A DNA stretch of 64,000 nt from Tyzzerella sp. (GTDB taxonomy: Bacteria; Bacillota; Clostridia; Lachnospirales; Lachnospiraceae): assembly GCA_017465565.1 (NCBI GenBank), contig JAFTWA010000062.1, positions 1 through 64,000 on the forward strand. Reading direction: 5' to 3'. A program made the translations under genes and the position numbers. Below the pieces are notes generated by a model. That model had not been told where the DNA came from and made no database searches. It was given only the letters and a program-made list of their open reading frames with translations. Within the stretch, counting starts at the first letter, position 1; the number at the start of each line of letters is the position of its first letter. This document shows, piece by piece, positions 26,460 to 34,382 of this stretch.

Positions 26460-27335
26460 ATGGATATTAATTATGAATTATATAAAGTATTTTTCTATGT
26501 CGCAACCACATTAAGTTTCTCTGAAGCTTCCAAGCAACTATTCATTTCACAATCAGCTGTCAGCCAGTCCATCAAAGCTTTGGAAAAAAAATTAGACCAA
26601 ACGCTATTTATCCGAAGCACTAAGCGCGTACAATTAACCCCAGAGGGGGAAATTCTTCTTCGCCATGTGGAACCTGCTATGAACTTAATCAGACGCGGCG
26701 AGGCACAGCTTACTGATGCCGCTTCCACCGGCGGACAAATCCGTATTGGTGCAAGTGACACTATTTGCCGATACTTTTTAGTTCCTTATCTGGAGCGTTT
26801 CCATAAAGAATTTCCAAATGCACATATTTCTGTTACGAACCAGACATCTATTCGGTGTGTAGAATTGTTAGAGACTGGACAAGTGGATTTAATTGTAATC
26901 AACTATCCAAATTCTCATTTGAGCAATTTATATTCCATGAAAAAAATCAAGAAATTTCAAGATGTTTTTGTAGCAAACCATTCTTTTTCTGAATTAAAGG
27001 ACAAGAAAGTTACCTTACAAGAATTACAGAAATATCCCATTTTAATGTTGGGCAAGCAGTCTACTACCAGTGAATTCTTACACAGCCTCTTCCAGCAAGA
27101 ACAACTGGATTTAGTTCCTGAAATTGAACTAAGCAGTAACGATTTATTAATCGATTTGGCAAGAATTGGTCTCGGTATTGCATTTGTTCCTGACTTTTGT
27201 ATCACGAACAAATTAGACAACCTATTCTGTCTCAATTTGGAAAGCAATCTTCCAGAAAGAGAATTAGCTGTGGTATACAACAATCACGTGCCTATTTCAA
27301 AAGCAACTGTAGAATTTCTAAAATACTTTGAGTAA
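26460..27335 (+). CDS. LysR family transcriptional regulator
   Basis: 291 residues with the standard LysR layout: an N-terminal winged helix-turn-helix (YKVFFYVATTLSFSEASKQLFISQSAVSQSIKALEKKL, residues 6-43) and a periplasmic-binding-protein-like effector domain from about 90 onward (GQIRIGASDTICRYFLVPYL). The effector is unknown. LysR proteins often regulate the divergent neighbour, here the DUF1461 membrane protein. A GGAGG ribosome site lies close upstream of the ATG, and a bidirectional terminator follows the gene. Confidence 0.93.
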   Translation: MDINYELYKVFFYVATTLSFSEASKQLFISQSAVSQSIKALEKKLDQTLFIRSTKRVQLTPEGEILLRHVEPAMNLIRRGEAQLTDAASTGGQIRIGASDTICRYFLVPYLERFHKEFPNAHISVTNQTSIRCVELLETGQVDLIVINYPNSHLSNLYSMKKIKKFQDVFVANHSFSELKDKKVTLQELQKYPILMLGKQSTTSEFLHSLFQQEQLDLVPEIELSSNDLLIDLARIGLGIAFVPDFCITNKLDNLFCLNLESNLPERELAVVYNNHVPISKATVEFLKYFE

Positions 27336-27340
27336 TTTCT

Positions 27341-27394
27341 AAAGAGCGATTGTAAAGACAGATTTATCTTCTGTCATTACAATGGCTCTTTTTT
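27341..27394. terminator. Bidirectional terminator between LysR gene and helicase operon
   Basis: A long stem, AAAGAGC...ATTGTAA...GACAG with CTGTC...TTACAAT...GCTCTTT (27341-27390, small internal loops), followed by T on the plus strand; the A-run gives a T tail on the minus strand. The last codons of the minus-strand helicase lie inside it. Confidence 0.75.
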
Positions 27395-29740
27395 ATTGAT
27401 ACCATCTTTCCAGAATTTTTCTACTCTTTCACTTACATTCATTATATTACAGTAACTTATATTTTTCCATTCTCTTGGAAAGTTCTCTATATATCTTCGT
27501 TCTTGAAATCTGTCATCCAGCAAGGCAACTACACCAATATCATTTTCTGTACGAATTACACGCCCTGCCGCCTGCAGCACTTTGCTCATTCCCGGATAAA
27601 GATAAGCATAATCGAACGCACTCTCATTTTTCTTTTCAAAGTATTGCTTTAAAATTTCCCGCTCGTTGCAGACCTGTGGAAGTCCCGTTCCTACCACGAT
27701 TGCCCCAATCAGACGCTCCTCTGTCAAATCAATTCCTTCTGAAAACACTCCTCCAAGAACACAGAATCCGATAAGGCTCTCCTTTCTTTCTGCTTCGAAT
27801 TCTTGCAAAAATGCTTCTCGCTTTTGCTCATTCATGTTCTGTTCCTGCATGATGCATAACATATCTTCTGACTTATATTCTTCAAATGCTGCTTCCACTT
27901 CTTCCATAAAGCGATAGGATGGGAAGAATACCAGATAATTTCCTTTTCTCGCCCGAACAATATTTGCAATATACTGAGCATATTTGTGATACATGGATTG
28001 GTTTCGCTTTGTATACTTCGTACTCACATCATTTCCAACTAGCACCAGACGGTGTGTTTCATCAAATGGCGACTGCGCGTAAACCGCATAATCATCTTTT
28101 TCGACACTCAAAAGCTTTTTATAATAAGTGATTGGAAGTAGAGTTGCTGAGAAAAAGACTGTACTATTTCCAAAACTCAAATAGCTTTCCAGGTTCACCG
28201 CCGGGTTTACACAGAATAGTTTTATCTTAAATCTTCCATCCTCTTCCATTTCCGTATAAATCACATAATTCTCATCGAGTTCTTCGTACACGCTTAGGAA
28301 AGAACGGACATGAAAATAAAACTCCAGCACCTCATCATCCACCTGCTTCTTTTCTTCCAGCATCTTTTCCATATAGCTTAACACATTCATTAATTTCAAA
28401 CTGAAATGCGAAACGCTGTTATGCACCTGATAAGTCTCACATTCCCGCTTCATCTCTAGCAGAATCTTATTGCAGGCATCTAACTGACGCGCTAATTTCG
28501 GATAATCCTTTACCTTCTTTTTCGCACTCAAAAATTCTTCTTTATATAAAATTGCACTATACATCTCCCGGCCACGCTCGACCAGATTGTGTGCCTCGTC
28601 AATCAAAAATAGATAGTTTCCCTTTTTCCCTTCTGAGAAAAACCTCTTCAGATGAGCATTCGGGTCAAACACGTAATTATAATCACAGATGACAGCATCC
28701 ACCCAGAGCGAAAGGTCCAGTGCCATTTCAAACGGACATACCTGATACTTTTCTGCATGCTGCTCGATATTCTCACGACTCATATCACTGGTTGTCGTAA
28801 GCATTTCATAGACAGCATCGTTTACACGGTCAAAATGCCCTTTCGCATACGGACAATTGTCCGGATTACATTCGGTTTGCCCACAAAAACATATCTTTTC
28901 TTTTGCAGTCAGCGTTATCGTCTTCATCTGCAGACCTTTTTGTTTCAGATGCTCAAATGCCTGCTCTGCGACCGTTCTCGTGATGGTCTTTGCTGTCAGA
29001 TAAAAAATCTTCTCTCCCAAACCTTCACCCACTGCTTTTACTGCCGGAAATACCGTCGCCATGGTCTTTCCGACACCTGTCGGCGCTTGTATAAACAGTT
29101 TCTTCTTCCGCAGAATCGTTCGATATACAGACGTAACAAGTTCTTTCTGCCCTTCTCTATACTCATATGGAAATTCCGTCTTTTTAATAGAATTGGTTCG
29201 TATATCTTCCCATTCCACTTGAAAACGTGCCCATTTTTCATATAACTTAATTACATTCCAAAACCATTCTTCTAATTCCGTCATCTCATATTCGTTTTGG
29301 AATCTTCTAATATCTTCTGTCTCCATCTGACAATAAGTCATCTGGACAGTAACTTTTTCTAACCCTTGCTCTTTTCCGTAAATATAAGCATAGCACTTTG
29401 CCTGTGCCAAATGAACATTCACAGGTTCTTCTATGTGCTCCAGTTCTCTTAAAACGCCCTTAATCTCGTCAATCAGCACACCGTTCTCATCTTCCTGTAT
29501 TCCATCTGCCCTGCCTTCTACCTGCAAAACAAATTTATCATATGGAATCTGCAACTTTAACGAAACTTCTGCACGATAATTAGAACCCATCTGACGCTGT
29601 ATCTTTCGATGGATTCTGCTGCCCAGCTGCATCGCTTCTTTATCAGGCGTTCCTGCTCTTCTATTGTCGATATCTCCCTCCCGTAACACAAATTCTACTA
29701 AATTACGGACGGAAATGCGGATAAGTTTTGTCTGTTCCAT
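27377..29740 (-). CDS. XPD/DinG-like iron-sulfur helicase with N-terminal nuclease-like domain
   Basis: 787 residues. Residues 1-165 look like a RecB-family PD-(D/E)XK domain: EGRADG (Asp79), IDEIKG (Asp91, Glu92, Lys94) and QAKCYAY (113-119). The superfamily 2 helicase follows: Walker A APTGVGKT (219-226) and DEAH (381-384). Between them lie cysteines at about 284, 286, 291, 296 and 335, the XPD-type 4Fe-4S domain. The C-terminal motifs are GVFSEGIDL and QAAGRVIRTENDIG. It likely unwinds 5'-3' damaged or branched DNA, with possible cleavage. It is the third gene of an operon with the radical-SAM repair pair, 55 nt after TIGR03915, and shares their candidate LexA control. Confidence 0.87.
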   Translation of the reverse strand: MEQTKLIRISVRNLVEFVLREGDIDNRRAGTPDKEAMQLGSRIHRKIQRQMGSNYRAEVSLKLQIPYDKFVLQVEGRADGIQEDENGVLIDEIKGVLRELEHIEEPVNVHLAQAKCYAYIYGKEQGLEKVTVQMTYCQMETEDIRRFQNEYEMTELEEWFWNVIKLYEKWARFQVEWEDIRTNSIKKTEFPYEYREGQKELVTSVYRTILRKKKLFIQAPTGVGKTMATVFPAVKAVGEGLGEKIFYLTAKTITRTVAEQAFEHLKQKGLQMKTITLTAKEKICFCGQTECNPDNCPYAKGHFDRVNDAVYEMLTTTSDMSRENIEQHAEKYQVCPFEMALDLSLWVDAVICDYNYVFDPNAHLKRFFSEGKKGNYLFLIDEAHNLVERGREMYSAILYKEEFLSAKKKVKDYPKLARQLDACNKILLEMKRECETYQVHNSVSHFSLKLMNVLSYMEKMLEEKKQVDDEVLEFYFHVRSFLSVYEELDENYVIYTEMEEDGRFKIKLFCVNPAVNLESYLSFGNSTVFFSATLLPITYYKKLLSVEKDDYAVYAQSPFDETHRLVLVGNDVSTKYTKRNQSMYHKYAQYIANIVRARKGNYLVFFPSYRFMEEVEAAFEEYKSEDMLCIMQEQNMNEQKREAFLQEFEAERKESLIGFCVLGGVFSEGIDLTEERLIGAIVVGTGLPQVCNEREILKQYFEKKNESAFDYAYLYPGMSKVLQAAGRVIRTENDIGVVALLDDRFQERRYIENFPREWKNISYCNIMNVSERVEKFWKDGINKKEPL

Positions 29741-29795
29741 ATGCCTCTTAACACCTTTCTGGTGCTATTATATAACAATTCTGATACAAGAACAA

Positions 29796-30569
29796 TTATT
29801 GAAATTCGGTAACATGTTTCCGGTAATGAAGCGGCAAGTGCTGCCTCTGCCTGTCATAGCTTTTTCTCTCCTCGATTGCAACGCTCTCAAAAAAGCCCTT
29901 CCACAGTTTCTCATACGTCTTTTCCTTCACACTGACCTTCTTAATCGCCTCTTCATTCACAACCTCATCTAACACAAGCACCCAATGCTTACTTTCTGGA
30001 TGCACTAAAAACATCTTATGGGTTCTATCATAAATCATCCAATTTTCTAACGGAAAGCGATCCGTAAAATGGTCACCCAAACAAGTTAAAATCTGGCTTT
30101 TTGGCTCTATCTGAGAAAAAAGGATTCCATTATCCAATTCACGAAAACGTATGATTTCACGATAATAGTGCGCTTCATTCGAAACATTACGGCTCAGTTC
30201 AAACACCTTTCGCACTTTCGGATGGGATAAATGCTGCATAATCTTTTTACTCTGCGGAATGTTTCGAGCCTCTAACATCATTCCGAGAATCGCATCTCCC
30301 TTTTCTTTGTCACTTGAAAGAACAGCGTGATAAATCTCCCAATACGCCTCATATCCCATATGCTTCTTAATTAGGTTTTCCACCGCAATCGTCTTCTTCT
30401 CGCTTTCTACTACCTCCGCATACTCACAAAAAAGTTCCTGGTCAATACAACCTTTCAGTACAATTCCAAGCTGTTCCTGTCCCAGTTTCGTCTTCCATGC
30501 ATCATAAATTCCAGAAAAAATTCCTGTAATAGTATCATTGCAAACATATACTCTCTTCACACAGCTCAC
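29796..30569 (-). CDS. TIGR03915 family putative DNA repair protein
   Basis: 257 residues starting CVKRVYVCNDTITGIFSGIYDAW, typical of TIGR03915 (DUF4130). The family is nearly always encoded beside a TIGR03916 radical-SAM protein, as here (2-nt gap). It is thought to be a DNA glycosylase-like or photoproduct-repair partner, but no activity is proven. The conserved central stretch HYYREIIRFRELDNGILFSQIEP and the C-terminal QRQHLPLHYRKHVTEF are visible. Cotranscribed with the radical-SAM gene and the iron-sulfur helicase. Confidence 0.9.
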   Translation of the reverse strand: MSCVKRVYVCNDTITGIFSGIYDAWKTKLGQEQLGIVLKGCIDQELFCEYAEVVESEKKTIAVENLIKKHMGYEAYWEIYHAVLSSDKEKGDAILGMMLEARNIPQSKKIMQHLSHPKVRKVFELSRNVSNEAHYYREIIRFRELDNGILFSQIEPKSQILTCLGDHFTDRFPLENWMIYDRTHKMFLVHPESKHWVLVLDEVVNEEAIKKVSVKEKTYEKLWKGFFESVAIEERKSYDRQRQHLPLHYRKHVTEFQ

Positions 30570-30571
30570 CT

Positions 30572-31927
30572 CTATCCTATAATCTTTTCTATCGGTGCTT
30601 TCTTTCCTGCTTCAGCCATGAATTGTTCCTGCCTAAAATGGTAATCATCAAACAAAGACAGCTGCTTATAATTCATCTGCGTCACAGAAATCGGCAGTTT
30701 TTCTCCTACGTTCAATAAGTTACGTAAAATATAATCCTGCTCTATTTTCGTCGGGTACATCATCTTTCCATTACAGGTAATAAAGTATAATGCCCGTTTC
30801 AAAACCACACCCATCTTCTTCAGATCTTCAAAATTCAATACTCCCATTCTTCTTGCTTTCACAATTCTGGAAGCCGACTTATATCCAATCCCTGGTACGC
30901 GCATCAGCGTATAATAATCTGCCCGATTTACCTCCACAGGAAATACTTCCAGATGTTCTAATGCCCAGTTACACTTCGGATCAATGAGCACATTAAAGTT
31001 CGGATTCATTTCGGACAATAACTCCTTTGCTTCAAATCCATAAAAACGAAGCAGCCAATCCGCCTGATACAATCGGTGTTCCCGAAGTAACGGCGGTCCC
31101 TCGTCTCCTCTTGCAGGCAGATTCGAATCCTCATTCACATGGACAAAGGCTGAGTAAAACACTCTCTTCAGCTCAAACTTCTTATACAAAGCCTCTGCTA
31201 CATTCAGAATCTGAAAGTCATTCTCTGGCGTCGCTCCAATAATCATCTGGGTGCTCTGTCCCGCTGGTACAAATCGCGGGGCATTCCGATAGGCAACGAG
31301 CTCCTGCTTATTTTCAGCCATGCCGTTCTGAACCAACCGCATCGGCGTCAATATATTTTTACGATTCTTGTGCGGGGCTAGTTTCCGGAGGCTCTCAGCT
31401 GTGGGAAGTTCTAGATTCACACTCATTCTGTCTGCAAGAAATCCTACTTTTTGTATCAACTCCGGCGACGCGCCTGGAATCGCTTTCACATGAATGTAGC
31501 CTTGAAAACGATACTCCGTGCGAAGCTTGTACAGCGTCTGATATAGCATCTCCATGGTGAAATCCGGACTCTTCCACACACCAGAACTCAAGAACAACCC
31601 TTCGATGTAATTTCTTCGGTAAAATTCGATTGTCAGGTTACAGACTTCGTCAGGCGTAAAAGATGCCCGCTCCACATCATTAGAGGTACGGTTAATGCAA
31701 TACTTACAATCAAAAATGCATTCATTTGTAAATAGAATCTTAAGCAGCGAAATACATCTGCCATCTGCCGAAAAAGAATGGCAGATTCCTGCTTTCACAC
31801 AATTTCCGATTCCTGTACCGTCGTTATGTCGGTCTGTGCCACTGGAGGTGCAGGCCACATCGTACTTGGCCGCATCGGACAAAATATTTAGTTTTTTTGA
31901 AAGTGACATATTCTCTGTAATTCTCAT
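30572..31927 (-). CDS. TIGR03916 putative DNA modification/repair radical SAM protein
   Basis: About 451 residues. The radical-SAM cluster motif CxxxCxxC lies in NECIFDCKYC near residue 74, after an unusual Cys-rich lead (GNCVKAGICHSFSADGRC). The C-terminal region carries a helix-hairpin-helix DNA-binding motif (RVPGIGYKSASRIVKARR), which supports a DNA substrate. The 2-residue-shorter start at ATG 31927 is chosen because GAGG lies 6 nt before it, too close to ATG 31933. First gene of a three-gene operon with TIGR03915 and an XPD-like helicase, behind a promoter with two LexA-box matches. Confidence 0.92.
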   Translation of the reverse strand: MRITENMSLSKKLNILSDAAKYDVACTSSGTDRHNDGTGIGNCVKAGICHSFSADGRCISLLKILFTNECIFDCKYCINRTSNDVERASFTPDEVCNLTIEFYRRNYIEGLFLSSGVWKSPDFTMEMLYQTLYKLRTEYRFQGYIHVKAIPGASPELIQKVGFLADRMSVNLELPTAESLRKLAPHKNRKNILTPMRLVQNGMAENKQELVAYRNAPRFVPAGQSTQMIIGATPENDFQILNVAEALYKKFELKRVFYSAFVHVNEDSNLPARGDEGPPLLREHRLYQADWLLRFYGFEAKELLSEMNPNFNVLIDPKCNWALEHLEVFPVEVNRADYYTLMRVPGIGYKSASRIVKARRMGVLNFEDLKKMGVVLKRALYFITCNGKMMYPTKIEQDYILRNLLNVGEKLPISVTQMNYKQLSLFDDYHFRQEQFMAEAGKKAPIEKIIG

Positions 31928-31941
31928 AGCCATCCTCTTTT

Positions 31942-31989
31942 CGAATGTATGTTCTATTTTATTTTAACACACCAAACATATGTTTGCAA
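31942..31989 (-). promoter_or_regulatory. Promoter with two LexA (SOS) boxes for the repair operon
   Basis: On the minus strand TTGCAA (31989-31984), 17-bp spacer, TAAAAT (31966-31961). A perfect 14-bp palindrome CAAACATATGTTTG (31973-31986), 13/14 to the Firmicutes LexA consensus CGAAC-RNRY-GTTYG, covers the -35 and spacer. A second match CGAATGTATGTTCT (31942-31955, 12/14) lies near the expected start of transcription. Centres are 31 bp apart, three helical turns. Confidence 0.75.
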
Positions 31990-32002
31990 CCATAGAATTC
32001 AC

Positions 32003-32030
32003 AAAAAAAGAAGAGCCATTTCGACTCTTC
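32003..32030 (-). terminator. Intrinsic terminator after the Mrp gene
   Basis: GAAGAG (32010-32015) pairs with CTCTTC (32025-32030), and a seven-T run follows on the minus strand. It separates the Mrp transcript from the repair-operon promoter. Confidence 0.8.
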
Positions 32031-32041
32031 CTTTCACGCTC

Positions 32042-32881
32042 TTATGCCAATGCTTCTACCGCATCTTTCAAATATTCATTTTCTACATCGTAGAATCTCT
32101 CCAACTCTACCATCGCCGCAAGTTCTGGATCTATCGGCATCTTTCCAAGTACCTTCACACCAAGCTCTGCTGCGATTTCATCGATATGACTTTCACCAAA
32201 TACCGAAATCTCTCTTCCGCAGTCTGGGCATTTTAAGTAACTGTAGTTTTCTACAATTCCAAGTACCGGAATATCCATTGCCACCGCCATATTGTATGCC
32301 TTCTTTACAATCATCTGAACCAAATCCTGTGGCGAAGTAACGATAACTACGCCATCTAATGGTAACGACTGGAATACGGTAAGCGGAACATCGCCTGTTC
32401 CTGGAGGCATATCTACGAATAGATAATCAAGGTCACCCCACAATACTTCATTCCAAAATTGTTTTACAACGCCTGCGATAATTGGCCCTCTCCAAATAAC
32501 CGGTGTATCTTCCGTGTCTAACAAGAGGTTTACAGACATAATTCTTGTCTCATCCATGGCAATACACGGAAACATTCCTTCTTCTGTGCCTACTGCATGC
32601 TCATGGATTCCATACATTTTTGGGATTGATGGACCAGTAATATCCGCATCTAAAATACCAACGGAATAACCTTGTTCTCTCATAAGTCTTGCAAGGGAAG
32701 CTGTTACCATAGATTTTCCCACGCCGCCTTTACCACTGACTACACCAATGATTTTCTTCACATGTGTATATGCATTAGCCGGAACCCTCAAATCCACTTT
32801 TTGGCTTGGACAGTTTCCTGCCGACGGACAACTAGAACAGCTTTCTGCGGAACATGAACTGTTTTTTTCTTGTTCTGACAT
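32042..32881 (-). CDS. Mrp/NBP35-type P-loop ATPase, iron-sulfur carrier
   Basis: 279 residues of the ApbC/Mrp/NBP35 family, which bind and transfer 4Fe-4S clusters to apoproteins. The deviant Walker A is GVVSGKGGVGKSMV (residues about 46-59), and the cluster-binding CxxC is in YLKCPDCG near 222. A Cys-rich N-terminus (five Cys in the first 25 residues, CSAESCSSCPSAGNC) recalls NBP35's N-terminal cluster, though the spacing differs. The gene starts 13 nt after ridA ends and runs into a strong terminator, so it is probably cotranscribed with ridA and the OCD gene. Confidence 0.9.
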   Translation of the reverse strand: MSEQEKNSSCSAESCSSCPSAGNCPSQKVDLRVPANAYTHVKKIIGVVSGKGGVGKSMVTASLARLMREQGYSVGILDADITGPSIPKMYGIHEHAVGTEEGMFPCIAMDETRIMSVNLLLDTEDTPVIWRGPIIAGVVKQFWNEVLWGDLDYLFVDMPPGTGDVPLTVFQSLPLDGVVIVTSPQDLVQMIVKKAYNMAVAMDIPVLGIVENYSYLKCPDCGREISVFGESHIDEIAAELGVKVLGKMPIDPELAAMVELERFYDVENEYLKDAVEALA

Positions 32882-32894
32882 GTATACTCACTTC

Positions 32895-33272
32895 CTATTC
32901 TTCTACTACTGCGATTAACTCGATTTCGCAAAGTAAGTTTTTAGGTAATGTTTTCACTGCTACACAGCTTCTTGCTGGCTTTGAAGTAAAGTATTTTGCA
33001 TAAACTTCGTTAAATGCGGCAAAATCACCCATGTCTGCTAAGAAACATGTTGTTTTTAATACTTTGTCAAATGATGTTCCAGCTGCTTCTAAAACTGCTG
33101 CAAGGTTTTTACAAACTTGTTCTGTTTGTTCTTCGATTGTTGTTGCTTCTACTTCATTTGTTGCAGGATTGATTGCGATTTGTCCTGCTGAATAGAACAT
33201 ACCGTTGTGCACATATCCTTGTGAATATGGTCCTAATGCTTTTGGTGCTTTTTCTGTTGATACTACTTTCAT
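32895..33272 (-). CDS. ridA: RidA family enamine/imine deaminase
   Basis: Hydrolyses reactive enamines and imines made by PLP enzymes, protecting them from damage by 2-aminoacrylate. 125 residues, full length for the family, with GPYSQGYVHNGMFYSAGQI near the N-terminus and RSCVAVKTLPKNLLCEIELIAV at the C-terminus, which holds the substrate-binding Arg and Glu. It sits between an ornithine cyclodeaminase-family gene (37 nt) and the Mrp gene (13 nt). OCD-type enzymes can generate imine intermediates, so the pairing is chemically reasonable. Confidence 0.94.
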   Translation of the reverse strand: MKVVSTEKAPKALGPYSQGYVHNGMFYSAGQIAINPATNEVEATTIEEQTEQVCKNLAAVLEAAGTSFDKVLKTTCFLADMGDFAAFNEVYAKYFTSKPARSCVAVKTLPKNLLCEIELIAVVEE

Positions 33273-33309
33273 GATAAAATTCTCCTTTTCTTAAATATCT
33301 TGTCCGGCT

Positions 33310-34284
33310 CTAGGCTTTTATCTTCTGCCCAATTCCTTTTTCGCCGGCATCATCCACTAATTTTTGTGCTACGCAAAGATCAAAAAGTCCCATTCCTACT
33401 GACTTAAAGTATGTAGTCTTCTTTGTGTTTTTCTCTGCATCTGTTCCTTCTTCCAGAAGATTGTGCATAAGCTTTACTCTGTCCATAGAGAGAATCCCTG
33501 ACTCTAATGGCTGACTTAAATCTCCGCTTTCTTCACATGCGTATTCCAGTTCTGTATATACATTATCAATTAATTCAAAGATAACATCTGGAACTTCACG
33601 CATTTCTGGCTTATATGAACCGATTGCCACAATGCATTTTCCTTCCAGCAACTCCTTGTCCGCTGGAAGCACTGGTGCCTGCGCTGGCGTTGCTGTACAG
33701 ATAATTTCACTGTTTTTCACGAGTTCTTCCACCGTCTTACATTGTACCACTTTTACCCCCGGGTTATCAATTGCTTTTTCCAGTCTGTTTAAATAGTCTG
33801 TCAAATCACGGCTGCTGTGGTTAAATACATACACTGTTTCGATTGGTCTTGCTGCACATGCATAGAGCGCCAAATGGAAACCTTGCGTCCCTGCGCCTAC
33901 GATTCCGACCGTCTTGCAATCTTTTCTTGATAAGTGGCGGATTCCAACTCCACCTACTGCGCCAGTGCGATACGCTGTCACTGATTGACCGTCCAGAATA
34001 GCAAGCGGCTTTCCTGTCTGACGGTCATTCATAATCACAAGCCCATCAATGGATGGCAAACCTAACTTCGAATTCTCTGGGAAGATTGTGAGCATCTTTG
34101 TTCCAAGACTTTTTTCTGTAAAACATGGCATATAGATTAAAGTCTGGCTTCCGTATGTTACGGTTGGCCTTGGAGGCATATAGAATTCTCCCGAGCCAAA
34201 GATACGGTAAGCCTCTTCAATCTGATCCATCATTCCGTTAAGGTCTACGGATTTTGCGATATCTTCTTTATTTAAAAATAACAT
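33310..34284 (-). CDS. Ornithine cyclodeaminase / mu-crystallin family protein
   Basis: About 324 residues with a NAD(P)-binding Rossmann core: TVGIVGAGTQGFHLALYA near 130 and ICTATPAQAPVL near 200. The N-terminal substrate domain contains PRPTVTYGSQTLIYMPCF, ..GTKMLTIFPENSKLGLPSIDGLV and AILDGQSVTAYRTGAVGGVG. Members include ornithine cyclodeaminase, alanine dehydrogenase and imine reductases, and the exact substrate is not decided by sequence. ATG 34284 is favoured over 34290 because GGAGGG would be only 3-4 nt from the longer start. Next gene downstream is ridA. Confidence 0.87.
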   Translation of the reverse strand: MLFLNKEDIAKSVDLNGMMDQIEEAYRIFGSGEFYMPPRPTVTYGSQTLIYMPCFTEKSLGTKMLTIFPENSKLGLPSIDGLVIMNDRQTGKPLAILDGQSVTAYRTGAVGGVGIRHLSRKDCKTVGIVGAGTQGFHLALYACAARPIETVYVFNHSSRDLTDYLNRLEKAIDNPGVKVVQCKTVEELVKNSEIICTATPAQAPVLPADKELLEGKCIVAIGSYKPEMREVPDVIFELIDNVYTELEYACEESGDLSQPLESGILSMDRVKLMHNLLEEGTDAEKNTKKTTYFKSVGMGLFDLCVAQKLVDDAGEKGIGQKIKA

Positions 34285-34382
34285 CCTCATTTCCCTCCGT
34301 TCTAAATTTTCCGACTTTTATTGTATCACAAAGGCAATTATGATACAATATTTTCAACTATTATTCATCTCGGAGGTACTCT

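Noticed and set aside
28652-29245. A 197-codon plus-strand frame inside the helicase gene.
   Set aside because: It is fully antisense to conserved helicase motifs and rich in Phe, Cys and Arg, as expected for a shadow frame.
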